Source: Halomonas huangheensis (GTDB lineage Bacteria > Pseudomonadota > Gammaproteobacteria > Pseudomonadales > Halomonadaceae). Taken from it: a stretch of 64,000 nucleotides of DNA. The notes beneath the pieces were generated by a model. It had not been told where the DNA came from and did no database searches. It worked only from the letters and a program-made list of their open reading frames with translations. The stretch spans positions 3,534,001 through 3,598,000 of the forward strand of contig NZ_CP013106.1 of the NCBI RefSeq assembly GCF_001431725.1. The letters run 5' to 3'. This document shows positions 18,538 to 26,852 of this stretch, one piece after another (positions within the stretch are counted from its first letter, which is position 1; the number at the start of each line of letters is the position of its first letter). A program made the position numbers and the translations under genes.

Positions 18538-19551
18538 TCAGGGCGTACCGATATCACTGCGGGCAGCCTCAAGCACCTCTTCACCGATACGCGGAGCCCA
18601 CTTGTCGTAAACACTCGCGGTGCCACTGACAAAAGCCTCGAGCTGTTCCTCGCTCAGTTCGGTTACGGTAACTCCACGCTCCTCGATGGCGGCCAGACGC
18701 TCGGCTTCCTGCTCGCGGGTCATCTCGATTTCCCAGGCACCGGCTTCAATGGCGGTCTCACGCAACAATGTCTTCTGATCGTCGGAGAGCGAGCCCCACA
18801 CTTGCTGATTGGCGGCGAAGATCAGCGGGTCGTTCATGTAGTTCCAGAGAGTGACATAGCTCTGTCCGACCTGATCGATACGCGCAACATCGAATACCGA
18901 CAGCGGATTTTCCTGACCGTCTACCGCCCCAGTGGTCAGCGCCGGTTTGGCATCAGCCCAGCTCATCTGAGTAGGGTTGGCGCCGAGCGCGGTGAAGGTG
19001 TCCTGGAACAGCGGCGAACCGACCACGCGAATCTTCAGTCCCTCGAGATCCGACGGTTCATCGATCACTCCACGCGAGTTGGACACCTGACGGAAGCCAT
19101 TCTCCCCCCAGGCCAGCGGAACGACACCACGCGACTCAATTGCGTCGAACACCATTTCTCCTGCCGTGCCACCGGTAACGGCATCCACCGCCGCTTCATC
19201 AGGCATCAGGAACGGTAGTGAAAACAGGTTGAGTTCCGGCACCTGAGGGGACCAATTGATGGTCGACCCCACCGCCAGATCGATCAACCCGGAACGCATG
19301 GCTGAAAACTCACGAGTCTGATCACCACTGACCAACTGCGAGTTGGGATAGACACGCAGTGTCAGTTCACCACCGGAACGCTCTTCAACCAGATCGGCCC
19401 ACTTCTGTGCCGCCTGTCCCCATGGAAAGGCATCGGAAAGCACAGTGGAAACGGATAGTTCGCGGGCCTCGACCGAGGTAGCCAGCGTCGCACCTACGAG
19501 CAACACACCCGCGATGGAAACAGACAGACGTGATGGGAGCCAGGCAGTCAT
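18538..19551 (-). CDS. dctP: TRAP transporter substrate-binding protein (DctP family)
   Basis: Periplasmic DctP-type binding protein of 337 residues. A signal peptide (LSVSIAGVLLVGATLATSVEA) precedes the mature ELSVSTVLSDAFPWGQAAQKWADLV. The conserved GLKIRVVGSPLFQDTFTALGANPTQMSWAD contains the Arg expected to bind a substrate carboxylate. I use the ATG at 19551, with AGGA 7 nt upstream; another ATG lies five codons earlier. First gene of dctPQM. The substrate is probably a carboxylate but is not identifiable. Confidence 0.93.
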   Translation of the reverse strand: MTAWLPSRLSVSIAGVLLVGATLATSVEARELSVSTVLSDAFPWGQAAQKWADLVEERSGGELTLRVYPNSQLVSGDQTREFSAMRSGLIDLAVGSTINWSPQVPELNLFSLPFLMPDEAAVDAVTGGTAGEMVFDAIESRGVVPLAWGENGFRQVSNSRGVIDEPSDLEGLKIRVVGSPLFQDTFTALGANPTQMSWADAKPALTTGAVDGQENPLSVFDVARIDQVGQSYVTLWNYMNDPLIFAANQQVWGSLSDDQKTLLRETAIEAGAWEIEMTREQEAERLAAIEERGVTVTELSEEQLEAFVSGTASVYDKWAPRIGEEVLEAARSDIGTP

Positions 19552-19752
19552 GGCGTGTCCTTGCATTGTTGCCCCGTGATACCGAGGTCGTTGGAGAGTC
19601 CCTGAGTCTTGAGGGAATCGTTATTGGCAATGAGTCAGGGCTCAATATGCCTGCAAACCACTGCTGGTCACAAGACCCACCCTTTCACCAGCGCTGCAAC
19701 CACTCAATGAATACAGGAACGCCAAACAATTGAGATCAATTTATTTGACAAG

Positions 19753-19762
19753 ATGTATACAT
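19753..19762. promoter_or_regulatory. GntR-type palindrome ATGTATACAT
   Basis: Perfect 10-bp palindrome in the dctP/tsx-like divergent region. It sits just 3' of a TTGACA (19745-19750), a plausible -35 element for the outer-membrane gene. GntR/FCD regulators of TRAP operons often bind GTATAC-centred sites. No GntR gene is in the window, so this is inference. Confidence 0.4.
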
Positions 19763-19810
19763 AAATCCAATACTTTGATCGCTAATACAAAAACAATGGA
19801 AAATATTTCT

Positions 19811-20569
19811 ATGAAGAATATCCGTCTGTCACTGGTCGCAGGCGCGACCATGCTGGCCGCTCTTCCGGTCGCCGCAGCCCAATACAGCACTACCAAGGTT
19901 GAAGCCCTCTATGGGTGGGACTATCAGGATGAGGCCGATGCCGGCTTTCCCATCGACAACCCCCACCACAGCGTCCTGACATTCGCCAATGCCAGTGGCT
20001 GGAACTGGGGTGACAGCTTCTTCTTCATCGATCTCACCAACTACGATCAGAGCAGCGATGAGGAACAGGACTTCGGTAGCGCTCATGCCGAATGGATCGT
20101 ACGCGGCAACCTCGGCGAGCTGTTCAACAGCGACCTGTCCTTCGGACCGGTCAAGGGCATCTACGCTGCCGCGCAACTCGACTTCGACCGCAACGCAACA
20201 ACGCGCAAAACCGCGCATCTCGCGGGGTTGAGTATCGACCTCGACGTCCCGGGCCTGGATTTCTTCAAGGTTCATGCGCTGTATCGCAATGATGAGAGCG
20301 ACGCCGCCGAAGGCAGCTCCGAGCAATATACTCTGGTGTGGTCTCGCACCTTCGAACTCGGCTCCGAGACCTTTTCCTTCGAAGGATTTCTCGACTACAT
20401 CACCGAAGAAGGCGACCTGGCCGAACAGGTGCTGACCCAGCCACAGCTGGTCTGGCACGCCACTGACAGCATCGGGCTGGGTATCGAGTACCAATACTGG
20501 CACAACAAGTTCGGCCTTGAAGGCACCGATGAGTCAGTACCTCAGGCAATGCTCAGGTGGACGTTCTAG
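19811..20569 (+). CDS. Tsx-like outer-membrane channel protein
   Basis: A 252-residue protein with signal peptide (RLSLVAGATMLAALPVAAA, cleavage before QYSTTKVEALYG). Its aromatic-rich alternating strands and terminal phenylalanine (MLRWTF) are characteristic of a beta-barrel. The region VLTFANASGWNWGDSFFFIDLTNY is typical of the nucleoside-specific channel (Tsx/OmpK) family. It may be the outer-membrane port for the divergent TRAP system. The long frame begins at 19730, but residue 28 (ATG 19811) starts the signal peptide. Confidence 0.85.
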   Translation: MKNIRLSLVAGATMLAALPVAAAQYSTTKVEALYGWDYQDEADAGFPIDNPHHSVLTFANASGWNWGDSFFFIDLTNYDQSSDEEQDFGSAHAEWIVRGNLGELFNSDLSFGPVKGIYAAAQLDFDRNATTRKTAHLAGLSIDLDVPGLDFFKVHALYRNDESDAAEGSSEQYTLVWSRTFELGSETFSFEGFLDYITEEGDLAEQVLTQPQLVWHATDSIGLGIEYQYWHNKFGLEGTDESVPQAMLRWTF

Positions 20570-20688
20570 GGTGAAGCCGTAAGCCGAAGCCGCGAGCCTC
20601 GAGCGGTCTAGTGCACCCGATGAGGTTCGCAGACAAGAGCCCGGGGTTCGGGGTTCAAGCTCGAGCGTAGCGTGCTCGTAGCTCGTGA
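20570..20688. repeat. degenerate heptamer repeats between convergent genes
   Basis: Two clusters of about 7-bp period: (GTAAGCC/GCGAGCC/TCGAGCG) right after the tsx-like stop, and TCGAGCG/CTCGTAG types up to the ridA stop. They match the style of repeats at 1-20 and 60448-60589. No clear intrinsic terminator is otherwise present. Confidence 0.6.
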
Positions 20689-21051
20689 TTATTCTTCGCT
20701 GACCAACGCGGTAACCGTGATTTCGACGCGCAGTTCGTCCGCCGGCATCGGCGCGACCACACAAGTGCGAGCCGGTGCATGCCCTGCCGGCACCCAGGCA
20801 TCCCAGACTTCATTCATGGCGGCAAAATCCGCTCCATCCTTGATATAGATGGTCGCACTGAGCATCTGCTCACGGCTGCTGTTGATGTCCTGGAGCAAGG
20901 CATCAACGCGAGCCAGCATGCTCTCGGTCTGTGCCTTGATGTCCCCCTGACGCGCCTCCGGGCCGGTCACCTGACCACACAGCCAGGCAACGCCATTGTG
21001 AATCACCGCACGGCTCATACGGGTCTGGGTGTCATGACGCTGGATGCTCAT
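20689..21051 (-). CDS. RidA family protein
   Basis: A 120-residue RidA/YjgF-family protein, expected to be a cytoplasmic trimer. Family members hydrolyse reactive enamines and imines. The conserved C-terminal Arg is present ([11 protein letters not shown]), followed by [13 protein letters not shown]. The N-terminus [11 protein letters not shown] fits the YjgH/Rid subfamilies more than archetypal RidA, so the exact imine substrate is uncertain. GGAGA precedes the ATG. It is next to TRAP and Tsx-like genes, which suggests a peripheral catabolic role. Confidence 0.9.
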   Translation of the reverse strand: MSIQRHDTQTRMSRAVIHNGVAWLCGQVTGPEARQGDIKAQTESMLARVDALLQDINSSREQMLSATIYIKDGADFAAMNEVWDAWVPAGHAPARTCVVAPMPADELRVEITVTALVSEE

Positions 21052-21067
21052 TCTCGATCTCCAAAGA

Positions 21068-21086
21068 AAGATTTATATACTGTATA
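21068..21086. promoter_or_regulatory. AT-rich dyad upstream of ridA
   Basis: The sequence around ATAC-T-GTAT is symmetrical about a central base and embedded in TTTATA...AAAT. It lies about 20 bp upstream of the ridA start. It resembles, with a one-base centre, the GTATAC palindrome at 19753. Confidence 0.35.
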
Positions 21087-21205
21087 AATACAAAAATGCA
21101 GAAACATCAGCCATAAAAAACATCAACTTCCGCACCAACTATGAAACTTCAACAAATATAACGAATTATTGCCTTAAATACATAGCCATCATCATCGAAT
21201 TCCAA

Positions 21206-21231
21206 TGTCAGGAATCCTTTCACGGGTCGAC
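21206..21231 (+). promoter_or_regulatory. ECF-type promoter of the buf operon (predicted)
   Basis: TGTCAGGA (21206-21213), 14 nt, then CGAC (21228-21231). The same two-part pattern occurs before the DUF3047 gene (TGTAAGGA-N14-CGAC) and the phosphotransferase gene (N15). An ECF sigma gene is present in the window. The bufA ATG is about 59 nt downstream of the -10. Confidence 0.55.
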
Positions 21232-21289
21232 ACAAGAGAGGCAGCACATGACGAGCTGCTTCACTTTAGTGACCATGAGGATCTACCAC

Positions 21290-21571
21290 ATGAAACGTTC
21301 AATGATGATGGCCGCCGTACTGTCCACAGCCATGGCCCAGGCGGGAGTGGCTTCCAGTGCCTTTGCAGATGAGCATGAAGCCATGGAAAAGTGCTACGGC
21401 GTGTCCCTCGCCGGTGAGAATGACTGCAAGGCCGGTCCCGGCACCACCTGCGCAGGCACTTCCAGCGTCGATTACCAGGGCAACGCCTGGACACTGGTTC
21501 CTGAGGGTAGCTGCACCAGCATCGAGACTCCGCACGGCAACGGCAGTCTGAGCGAAATCGAGCGTCCTTGA
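21290..21571 (+). CDS. bufA: bufferin-type RiPP precursor (DUF2282)
   Basis: A 93-residue exported peptide precursor. An N-terminal signal peptide (about 1-27, cleavage after SSAFA) is followed by the DUF2282 core with four cysteines: C35 ([10 protein letters not shown]), C46 (ENDCKAG), C54 (TTCAGTSS) and C75 ([12 protein letters not shown]). In characterised bufferins, some of these cysteines are oxidatively modified by the partner DUF692 enzyme, and the peptide binds copper. The same role is inferred here. GAGG 9 nt upstream supports the ATG at 21290. An in-frame ATG at 21248 with AGAGAGG would give an atypical longer leader. The bufB start is 82 bp downstream. Confidence 0.88.
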   Translation: MKRSMMMAAVLSTAMAQAGVASSAFADEHEAMEKCYGVSLAGENDCKAGPGTTCAGTSSVDYQGNAWTLVPEGSCTSIETPHGNGSLSEIERP

Positions 21572-21652
21572 TCGCAAGCCGGTCGCCGCTGGTCACATCG
21601 TATGCCCAACACGATGTGACCAACGCCTGTCTTTCTTCGATGCTGGAATTCC

Positions 21653-22555
21653 ATGGCCATGACTCAAATACACTGCAATCGTCCTGACCAGGCCCTCGGC
21701 GCTATCGGCATCGGCCTCAAGCATCAGCATGCCGAGACTCTGCTCGAGATCGACCGGGGCCCGGATTTCCTTGAGCTGCATGCCGAGAACTACATGAATG
21801 CCGGTGGTCCTGCACAGGAGCGCCTGCAGGCTTTAGCAAGACGTTATCCCTTGTCAGTGCATGGTGTTGGCATGTCGCTGGGTAGCGCCGAGGGAATCGA
21901 TACACGACACCTGGAGCGCCTCAGGCAACTGGTCGATACTCTCCGCCCGATACTGGTCTCCGAGCACCTGGCCTGGAGCCGCCTCGATGGCCACAGCTAC
22001 AACGATCTACTGCCGGTGCCTCTGACAGAAGAATCGTTGAACCTCCTGTGTGCCAACATCGACTGCGTTCAACAAAGCCTTGGGCGCCGCATTCTGGTCG
22101 AGAACCCCAGCCTCTACGTCTGCCTCGATGGAATCAATACCATCCGTGAGGTCGACTTTCTCAACCTGATCGTAGAACGCACCGGCTGTGGCCTGTTGTT
22201 CGACGTCAACAATGCCTTCATCAGTGCCTCCAACCTCGGGCGAGATCTGGGAAATTACCTTGCTGATATCCCCTGGCACGCCATTGGTGAATGGCACCTG
22301 GCAGGCCACAGCCTGGATGAGCAGGCCTCACCACCGCTCTATATCGATGACCATGGCAGCCCCGTCTCGGATGTTGTGTGGCGACTTTACCGGCAAGTCA
22401 TTCGCATGGCACCGGAAGTACCGACCCTGATCGAGTGGGACAACAATGTGCCAGCACTGGATCGCTGGCTTCAGGAGGCCGAACTGGCAAGGCGAGAACG
22501 CTGCGGAGTATTCGGCGAACGGGAATCCAGATCCATTGCCTTGAGGGCCCTGTAA
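21653..22555 (+). CDS. bufB: DUF692 multinuclear iron oxidase (MNIO), precursor-modifying
   Basis: MbnB-family enzyme of 300 residues with a TIM-barrel fold that binds two or three irons and oxidises cysteines in a RiPP precursor. Likely metal and active-site motifs are present: GIGLKHQHAE, LELHAENYM, LSVHGVGMSLG, ILVSEHLAWS, HSYNDLLPVP, ILVENPSLY, LLFDVNNAFISASN, EWHLAGH, IDDHGSPV and TLIEWDN. The target is the DUF2282 peptide encoded directly upstream, and the DUF2063 partner starts at the stop codon (TAATG). Two ATGs lie at the start; the first is used. Confidence 0.93.
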   Translation: MAMTQIHCNRPDQALGAIGIGLKHQHAETLLEIDRGPDFLELHAENYMNAGGPAQERLQALARRYPLSVHGVGMSLGSAEGIDTRHLERLRQLVDTLRPILVSEHLAWSRLDGHSYNDLLPVPLTEESLNLLCANIDCVQQSLGRRILVENPSLYVCLDGINTIREVDFLNLIVERTGCGLLFDVNNAFISASNLGRDLGNYLADIPWHAIGEWHLAGHSLDEQASPPLYIDDHGSPVSDVVWRLYRQVIRMAPEVPTLIEWDNNVPALDRWLQEAELARRERCGVFGERESRSIALRAL

Positions 22556-23307
22556 TGAGTCAACTCGCCAACTGGCAGAAACGCTTCATCGACGCGATAC
22601 AGCAACCGGGAGATGCGGCTACCGACCTTGGTCAACGTAGCGGTCTGGATGTCTACCGCAACAACATTCGGACCAGCTTGATCGAGGCTCTCGCTGAGGC
22701 CTATCCACACACTCGCCAACTGTTGGGTGAGCGCTTCTTTTCCGGTCTGGCCAACGCCTACGTTCAACAGACCCCACCGACAGACCCACGCCTGAATCGC
22801 TACGGAGCGAATCTGGCCGAGCAACTCGACAGTTTGCCCAGTCTCAATCGCTATCGCTTTGTTGCCGATATCTGCCGCCTCGAACGTGCTCGATTGGAGG
22901 TCAGTCATGCCGATGAAGCTTCTGCCCTGACGGTTGAACAATTGGCAACGATCGACATCGAGTCGCGGCATGTGGCGCCGGTCCCCGCCAGCCGCTGTAT
23001 CCATTGCCGGTACGATGTCGAAGCGCTTTGGCAAAGCCTTGAACAGGGCGCGCCGGCGGCAGGCCTTGGCGATAGCGGTGCGGGCTATTGGCTGGCAGTG
23101 CGTCATCACGATCGTGTGCGCCTGACACGACTGGATGGCACCGCGGCTCGGCTCTATCGAGCCCTCGACTCAGAATCAGCATTCGGCGATATCTTCGAGA
23201 ACCTGTTGACCGAACTGGACAGCACTCAAGTGCTGGGTATGGCGCTGGGCAACCTGATTGCGCTGGGTGCCCTGCGCGACGCGACGGCGCTGTCCAACGA
23301 TCATTGA
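22555..23307 (+). CDS. bufC: DUF2063 MNIO partner protein
   Basis: A 250-residue DUF2063 protein. The N-terminal helical domain (MSQLANWQKRFIDAIQQPGD, then LDVYRNNIRTSLIEALAEAYPHTRQLLGERFF) is diagnostic. In related systems this protein forms a complex with the DUF692 enzyme and helps present the precursor. The ATG overlaps the bufB stop by one base, so translation is coupled. The C-terminal half (about 140-250) is more variable and has two cysteines (RCIHCRYD) that might bind metal; that last point is inference. Confidence 0.9.
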   Translation: MSQLANWQKRFIDAIQQPGDAATDLGQRSGLDVYRNNIRTSLIEALAEAYPHTRQLLGERFFSGLANAYVQQTPPTDPRLNRYGANLAEQLDSLPSLNRYRFVADICRLERARLEVSHADEASALTVEQLATIDIESRHVAPVPASRCIHCRYDVEALWQSLEQGAPAAGLGDSGAGYWLAVRHHDRVRLTRLDGTAARLYRALDSESAFGDIFENLLTELDSTQVLGMALGNLIALGALRDATALSNDH

Positions 23308-23325
23308 CCCGTCAGGAAAGCAAAC

Positions 23326-23787
23326 ATGACCACTATCCATTGCCTGAGCGCAGCCTACCGGAATCGTCTGCTTGAAGTGCTCGACCGCTGTCCACTGGGG
23401 CCTGTGTTGTTGCTGATGCGTATCGTCATCGGCAGCGTCTTCTTTCTGTCTGCGCTGACCAAGGTTGATGGCTTCGCATTGAGCTCCAGCGCCATATATC
23501 TGTTCCGCGAAGAATATGCCTTGCCGTTGCTGCCACCAGTGATGGCCGCGTGGCTGGCAACGTCAGGCGAGTTCTCGTTTTCCCTGCTGCTCTGGGCAGG
23601 TCTTGGCACCCGACTTGCTGCACTGGGACTACTGGTGATGACCGCGGTGATCCAGACATTCGTCTATCCCGATGCCTGGGTCACCCACGGCATGTGGGCC
23701 GCATGTCTGCTGACACTGATCCTGCGTGGACCAGGTATGCTGTCACTGGATCACCTTATTGATCGACTTACGGCTCGTGATGCGTAA
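23326..23787 (+). CDS. bufD: DoxX-family membrane protein of the buf operon
   Basis: A 153-residue inner-membrane protein with four hydrophobic segments (LLLMRIVIGSVFFLSALTK; LLPPVMAAWLATSGEFSFSLLLW; LAALGLLVMTAVIQTFVY; MWAACLLTLIL). The family match is DoxX (WATHG/W-type signature seen as AWVTHGMWAA). DoxX proteins are regular fourth members of DUF2282-DUF692-DUF2063 operons, where their role is unproven; a redox or quinone-linked role is speculative. GTCAGGA is the ribosome site, 18 bp after the bufC stop. Confidence 0.9.
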   Translation: MTTIHCLSAAYRNRLLEVLDRCPLGPVLLLMRIVIGSVFFLSALTKVDGFALSSSAIYLFREEYALPLLPPVMAAWLATSGEFSFSLLLWAGLGTRLAALGLLVMTAVIQTFVYPDAWVTHGMWAACLLTLILRGPGMLSLDHLIDRLTARDA

Positions 23788-23850
23788 CCAGGCTTAGCCA
23801 ATAGGGTGATCAAGGATACGCCAGAAAAGTGCAACGCTATTCTGAAAACA

Positions 23851-23890
23851 CTTCGGGCCATGCCCTCCTGACGGAGAGCATGGCCCGAGG
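23851..23890 (-). terminator. terminator between bufD and usp (probably bidirectional)
   Basis: CTTCGGGCCATGC (23851-23863) pairs with GCATGGCCCGAGG (23878-23890), a 13-bp stem with one wobble, extended by CTC/GAG. On the minus strand it is followed by TGTTTTC, making it the usp terminator. It probably also stops buf transcription. Confidence 0.8.
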
Positions 23891-23911
23891 CTTGAGTGGT
23901 CAGCGGTTCGA

Positions 23912-24766
23912 TCAGCGCAACAACAACACCGGCACCGTTGCACCACGCAACACACTAGTGGTGGTGCTACCGACCAGCAGATGGCGGATACGCGAATGAC
24001 CGTATGCCCCCATCACCACCATGTCGATCTCGTGGTCCTGCTGCCAGCTACGCAGCGCTTCCTCCACTTCGCCGACCACGATATCGCCTTCAGCATCGTG
24101 TCCCGCGTTACGCAGTGTGGTCAGCGCCCACTCGAGTTGGGCACGAAGGTCACCGGTATCTGCGCCCACCATTACCACATCGCAGGACACGCCCTTGAAC
24201 AGAGGGCTCTGGGCCAGCATTTCCACACCCTTGCGAGTGGTCTTGCTGCCATCGAAGGCGATCATCACGCGCTGCGGATGGGTAAAGGCTCCCGGCACCA
24301 TCAGAATCGGACGGTGCATGCTGCGCACCACCCGCTCAAGGTTGGTGCCAAGATGTTCACTGGCATGCGAAGCGCTCTCACCCCGTTTACCGAGCACCAA
24401 CAGGCGAATGTCGTCCTCGAGCTCCGCCAGAGTCTCGACCAGAGTGCCATTGCGCTGACGTGATGCCGGCTCGGAGATACCCTGCTCCGTCGCACGCTCC
24501 GTCGCAGACTTGAGCAGACCGCGACCATACTCCTGAGCCACCTTGGCCCGTCGCTCATCAAGACTGGACAGTTCCTCGAGCAGATGCTCCTGAGAACCCA
24601 GGCCGATATTGCCGGTCAAGTCGGCTTCCGCTGTCTGAGGATGATTATCCACCACATGCAGGAACGTCAGTGGTGCGTCCAACGCCTGACTGGCCCAGAC
24701 TGCACCATCACAAACACCTTCGGAAAACTGTGAGCCGTCGATCGCGGCCATTACCTGTTCTGTCAT
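23912..24766 (-). CDS. tandem-domain universal stress protein
   Basis: A 284-residue protein of two UspA domains (about 1-150 and 155-284). The second domain has the canonical nucleotide motif GAYGHSRIRHLLVGS (G-2x-G-9x-G-S). The first has a slightly longer spacing (GKRGESASHASEHLGT). It follows the SulP permease gene by 53 bp in the same direction, a common SulP-Usp pairing in halophiles, so it may tune that transporter. Ribosome site AGGA. Confidence 0.92.
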   Translation of the reverse strand: MTEQVMAAIDGSQFSEGVCDGAVWASQALDAPLTFLHVVDNHPQTAEADLTGNIGLGSQEHLLEELSSLDERRAKVAQEYGRGLLKSATERATEQGISEPASRQRNGTLVETLAELEDDIRLLVLGKRGESASHASEHLGTNLERVVRSMHRPILMVPGAFTHPQRVMIAFDGSKTTRKGVEMLAQSPLFKGVSCDVVMVGADTGDLRAQLEWALTTLRNAGHDAEGDIVVGEVEEALRSWQQDHEIDMVVMGAYGHSRIRHLLVGSTTTSVLRGATVPVLLLR

Positions 24767-24819
24767 TGTGCTATTCCTTGTTCCAACCCTTTTCCGGGAC
24801 GGTAACTTTTCATGCAGGA

Positions 24820-26310
24820 CTAATGGCCACCCATCAGCTTTTCCACTGCAGCCGGATCGTCATGAACAGCGAAGCGGTCAACGATGGTTGCACTGGCCTC
24901 GTTGAGCCCGATCAGTTCAACCTCGGTGCCTTCACGACGGAACTTGATCACCACCATATCCAACGCCTGTACCGCGGTGATATCCCAGAAATGCGCACGC
25001 GAAAGGTCGATGACCACCTTTTCGACACTTTCCTTGAAATCGAACGCCGCGGAGAAACGCTTCGAGGAAGCGAAGAACACCTGACCTATCACACGGTAGC
25101 TGCGTCCACGCCCATCCTCCAGCTCATCGCTGGCAATGTGCATGAAGTTGCCCACCTTGTTGGCAAAGAACAGCGCTGCCAGCAGCACACCGACGAAAAC
25201 ACCAATCGCCAGATTATGCGTCGCCACCACCACAATGACTGTGGTCACCATGACAATATTGGTCGACAGCGGGTGCTTACGCAGGTCACGTAGTGAGCTC
25301 CAACTGAAGGTACCGATCGATACCATGATCATCACCGCGACCAGGGCCGCCATGGGAATCTGCGAGACCCAGTCGGAAAGAAACACCACCATCAACAACA
25401 GGAAGATACCAGCAAGGAAGGTCGACAACCGACCACGACCACCGGACTTGATATTGATCACCGACTGACCGATCATCGCGCAACCCGCCATACCCCCGAT
25501 CAAGCCGGTACCGATGTTCGCCAGGCCCTGGCCCTTGCACTCACGATTCTTGTCACTGGGGGTATCGGTCAGGTCATCGACAATTGTGGCAGTCATCATC
25601 GATTCAAGCAGGCCGACCACCGTCAGCATGATCGAATAGGGGAAGATGATCATCAGGGTTTCAAGGTTCAACGGTACTTCCGGCCACAGGAACATCGGCA
25701 AGGTATCCGGCAGCTCCCCCATATCGCCTACCGTACGAATATCCATACCTGTCAGTATGTAGACGGCAGTCAGCACCAGAATGCAGATCAGCGGCGACGG
25801 CAATGTCTTGCCAATTACCGGTACATAGGGGAACAGATAGATGATCGCCAGTCCGGCCACTGTCATCGCATAGACATGCCAGCTGACATTGGTCAGCTCT
25901 GGCAATTGCGCCATGAAGATCAGGATCGCCAGCGCGTTGACGAATCCCGTTACCACCGAGCGTGATACGAAGCGCATCAAGTCAGCGAGGCGCAGGTACC
26001 CGGCAATGATCTGCAATACACCCGTCAATAGCGTCGCCGCCAGCAGGTATTGCAGGCCATGTTCCTTGACCAGCGTGACCATCAACAACGCCATGGCCCC
26101 GGTTGCCGCCGAGATCATCCCGGGACGACCACCGGCAAAGGCAATGATCACCGCCATGGAAAAGGAGGCATAGAGGCCAATCTTGGGGTCCACCCCGGCA
26201 ATGATAGAAAAGGCGATTGCCTCAGGGATCAACGCCAGGGCGACTACGATGCCGGAAAGGGCATCGCCTTTGATATTGGAAAACCAATCTTGCTTTATCG
26301 ATCTAATCAT
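24820..26310 (-). CDS. SulP-family anion permease with STAS domain
   Basis: Inner-membrane permease of 496 residues. About 12 helices begin with [31 protein letters not shown], the SulP signature. [23 protein letters not shown] fits the core domain. A short cytoplasmic STAS domain covers about 415-490 ([20 protein letters not shown]). Substrates in the family include sulfate, bicarbonate and other anions, and none is assigned. I start at ATG 26310 ([12 protein letters not shown] about 10 nt upstream); the frame runs 39 codons further without support. Confidence 0.9.
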   Translation of the reverse strand: MIRSIKQDWFSNIKGDALSGIVVALALIPEAIAFSIIAGVDPKIGLYASFSMAVIIAFAGGRPGMISAATGAMALLMVTLVKEHGLQYLLAATLLTGVLQIIAGYLRLADLMRFVSRSVVTGFVNALAILIFMAQLPELTNVSWHVYAMTVAGLAIIYLFPYVPVIGKTLPSPLICILVLTAVYILTGMDIRTVGDMGELPDTLPMFLWPEVPLNLETLMIIFPYSIMLTVVGLLESMMTATIVDDLTDTPSDKNRECKGQGLANIGTGLIGGMAGCAMIGQSVINIKSGGRGRLSTFLAGIFLLLMVVFLSDWVSQIPMAALVAVMIMVSIGTFSWSSLRDLRKHPLSTNIVMVTTVIVVVATHNLAIGVFVGVLLAALFFANKVGNFMHIASDELEDGRGRSYRVIGQVFFASSKRFSAAFDFKESVEKVVIDLSRAHFWDITAVQALDMVVIKFRREGTEVELIGLNEASATIVDRFAVHDDPAAVEKLMGGH

Positions 26311-26852
26311 TCGCAGGTCCACATGCGGGCAACCATGCCGCGAAGACATGGCACAGGTTCTTGAAATCAGAATGGTGGAGGTACAGCTACAGCCATGCTC
26401 GCCAGTCCTTTCGGAAGACAGCGGCACAGGAAGTCACGCCAGCAGAAGTGGCGTCAGAGGAGGAAACCTAGGGCGGAGTCAGACGCCTTGAGGTGAAGAC
26501 GATCACGTCTATGAAATTCCCTTGCTTATCAAAGAAGAGTTCGTCAAGGAAACCGCCCATCAGCCATCAGTTGAACTGACATTCGCTGCTGATGAGGTAG
26601 CCTTGCGATACTGTGCTCTTGTGGCCCGCAATCGCGGCCAGACAAAGAGCCGGACCAAAGTCTAGCAGCATTTGGCATTGAATGGCACTCCAGATGGCTA
26701 ACCCGAAACGTGCGATCTTTACGTCTATACTCCCGCACTTTCAAAGTAAACAGTACTCGCTTGAAGTTGTAAGGGCGCCTGATTCAAGGGCTCCAGTTGT
26801 AAGGATTCCCTCCGCTTTTACGACCCACCATAAAACAGCTCAGGAATGAGAC
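26311..26852. other. 542-bp divergent intergenic region
   Basis: Contains a directly repeated AGTTGTAAGG (26765-26774 and 26795-26804, 30 bp apart). The second copy is part of the predicted ECF promoter. No gene or RNA structure was recognised in the rest. Confidence 0.5.
26798..26824 (+). promoter_or_regulatory. ECF-type promoter upstream of phosphotransferase gene (predicted)
   Basis: TGTAAGGA (26798-26805), 15 nt, CGAC (26821-26824), ending 28 nt before the ATG. It shares its pattern with the sites at 21206 and 34277. Confidence 0.5.

Noticed and set aside
21248..21289. Earlier bufA start at 21248 with AGAGAGG ribosome site
   Set aside because: It would add 14 residues before a normal signal peptide; the start at 21290 has GAGG and a family-typical N-terminus. 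Not fully excluded.
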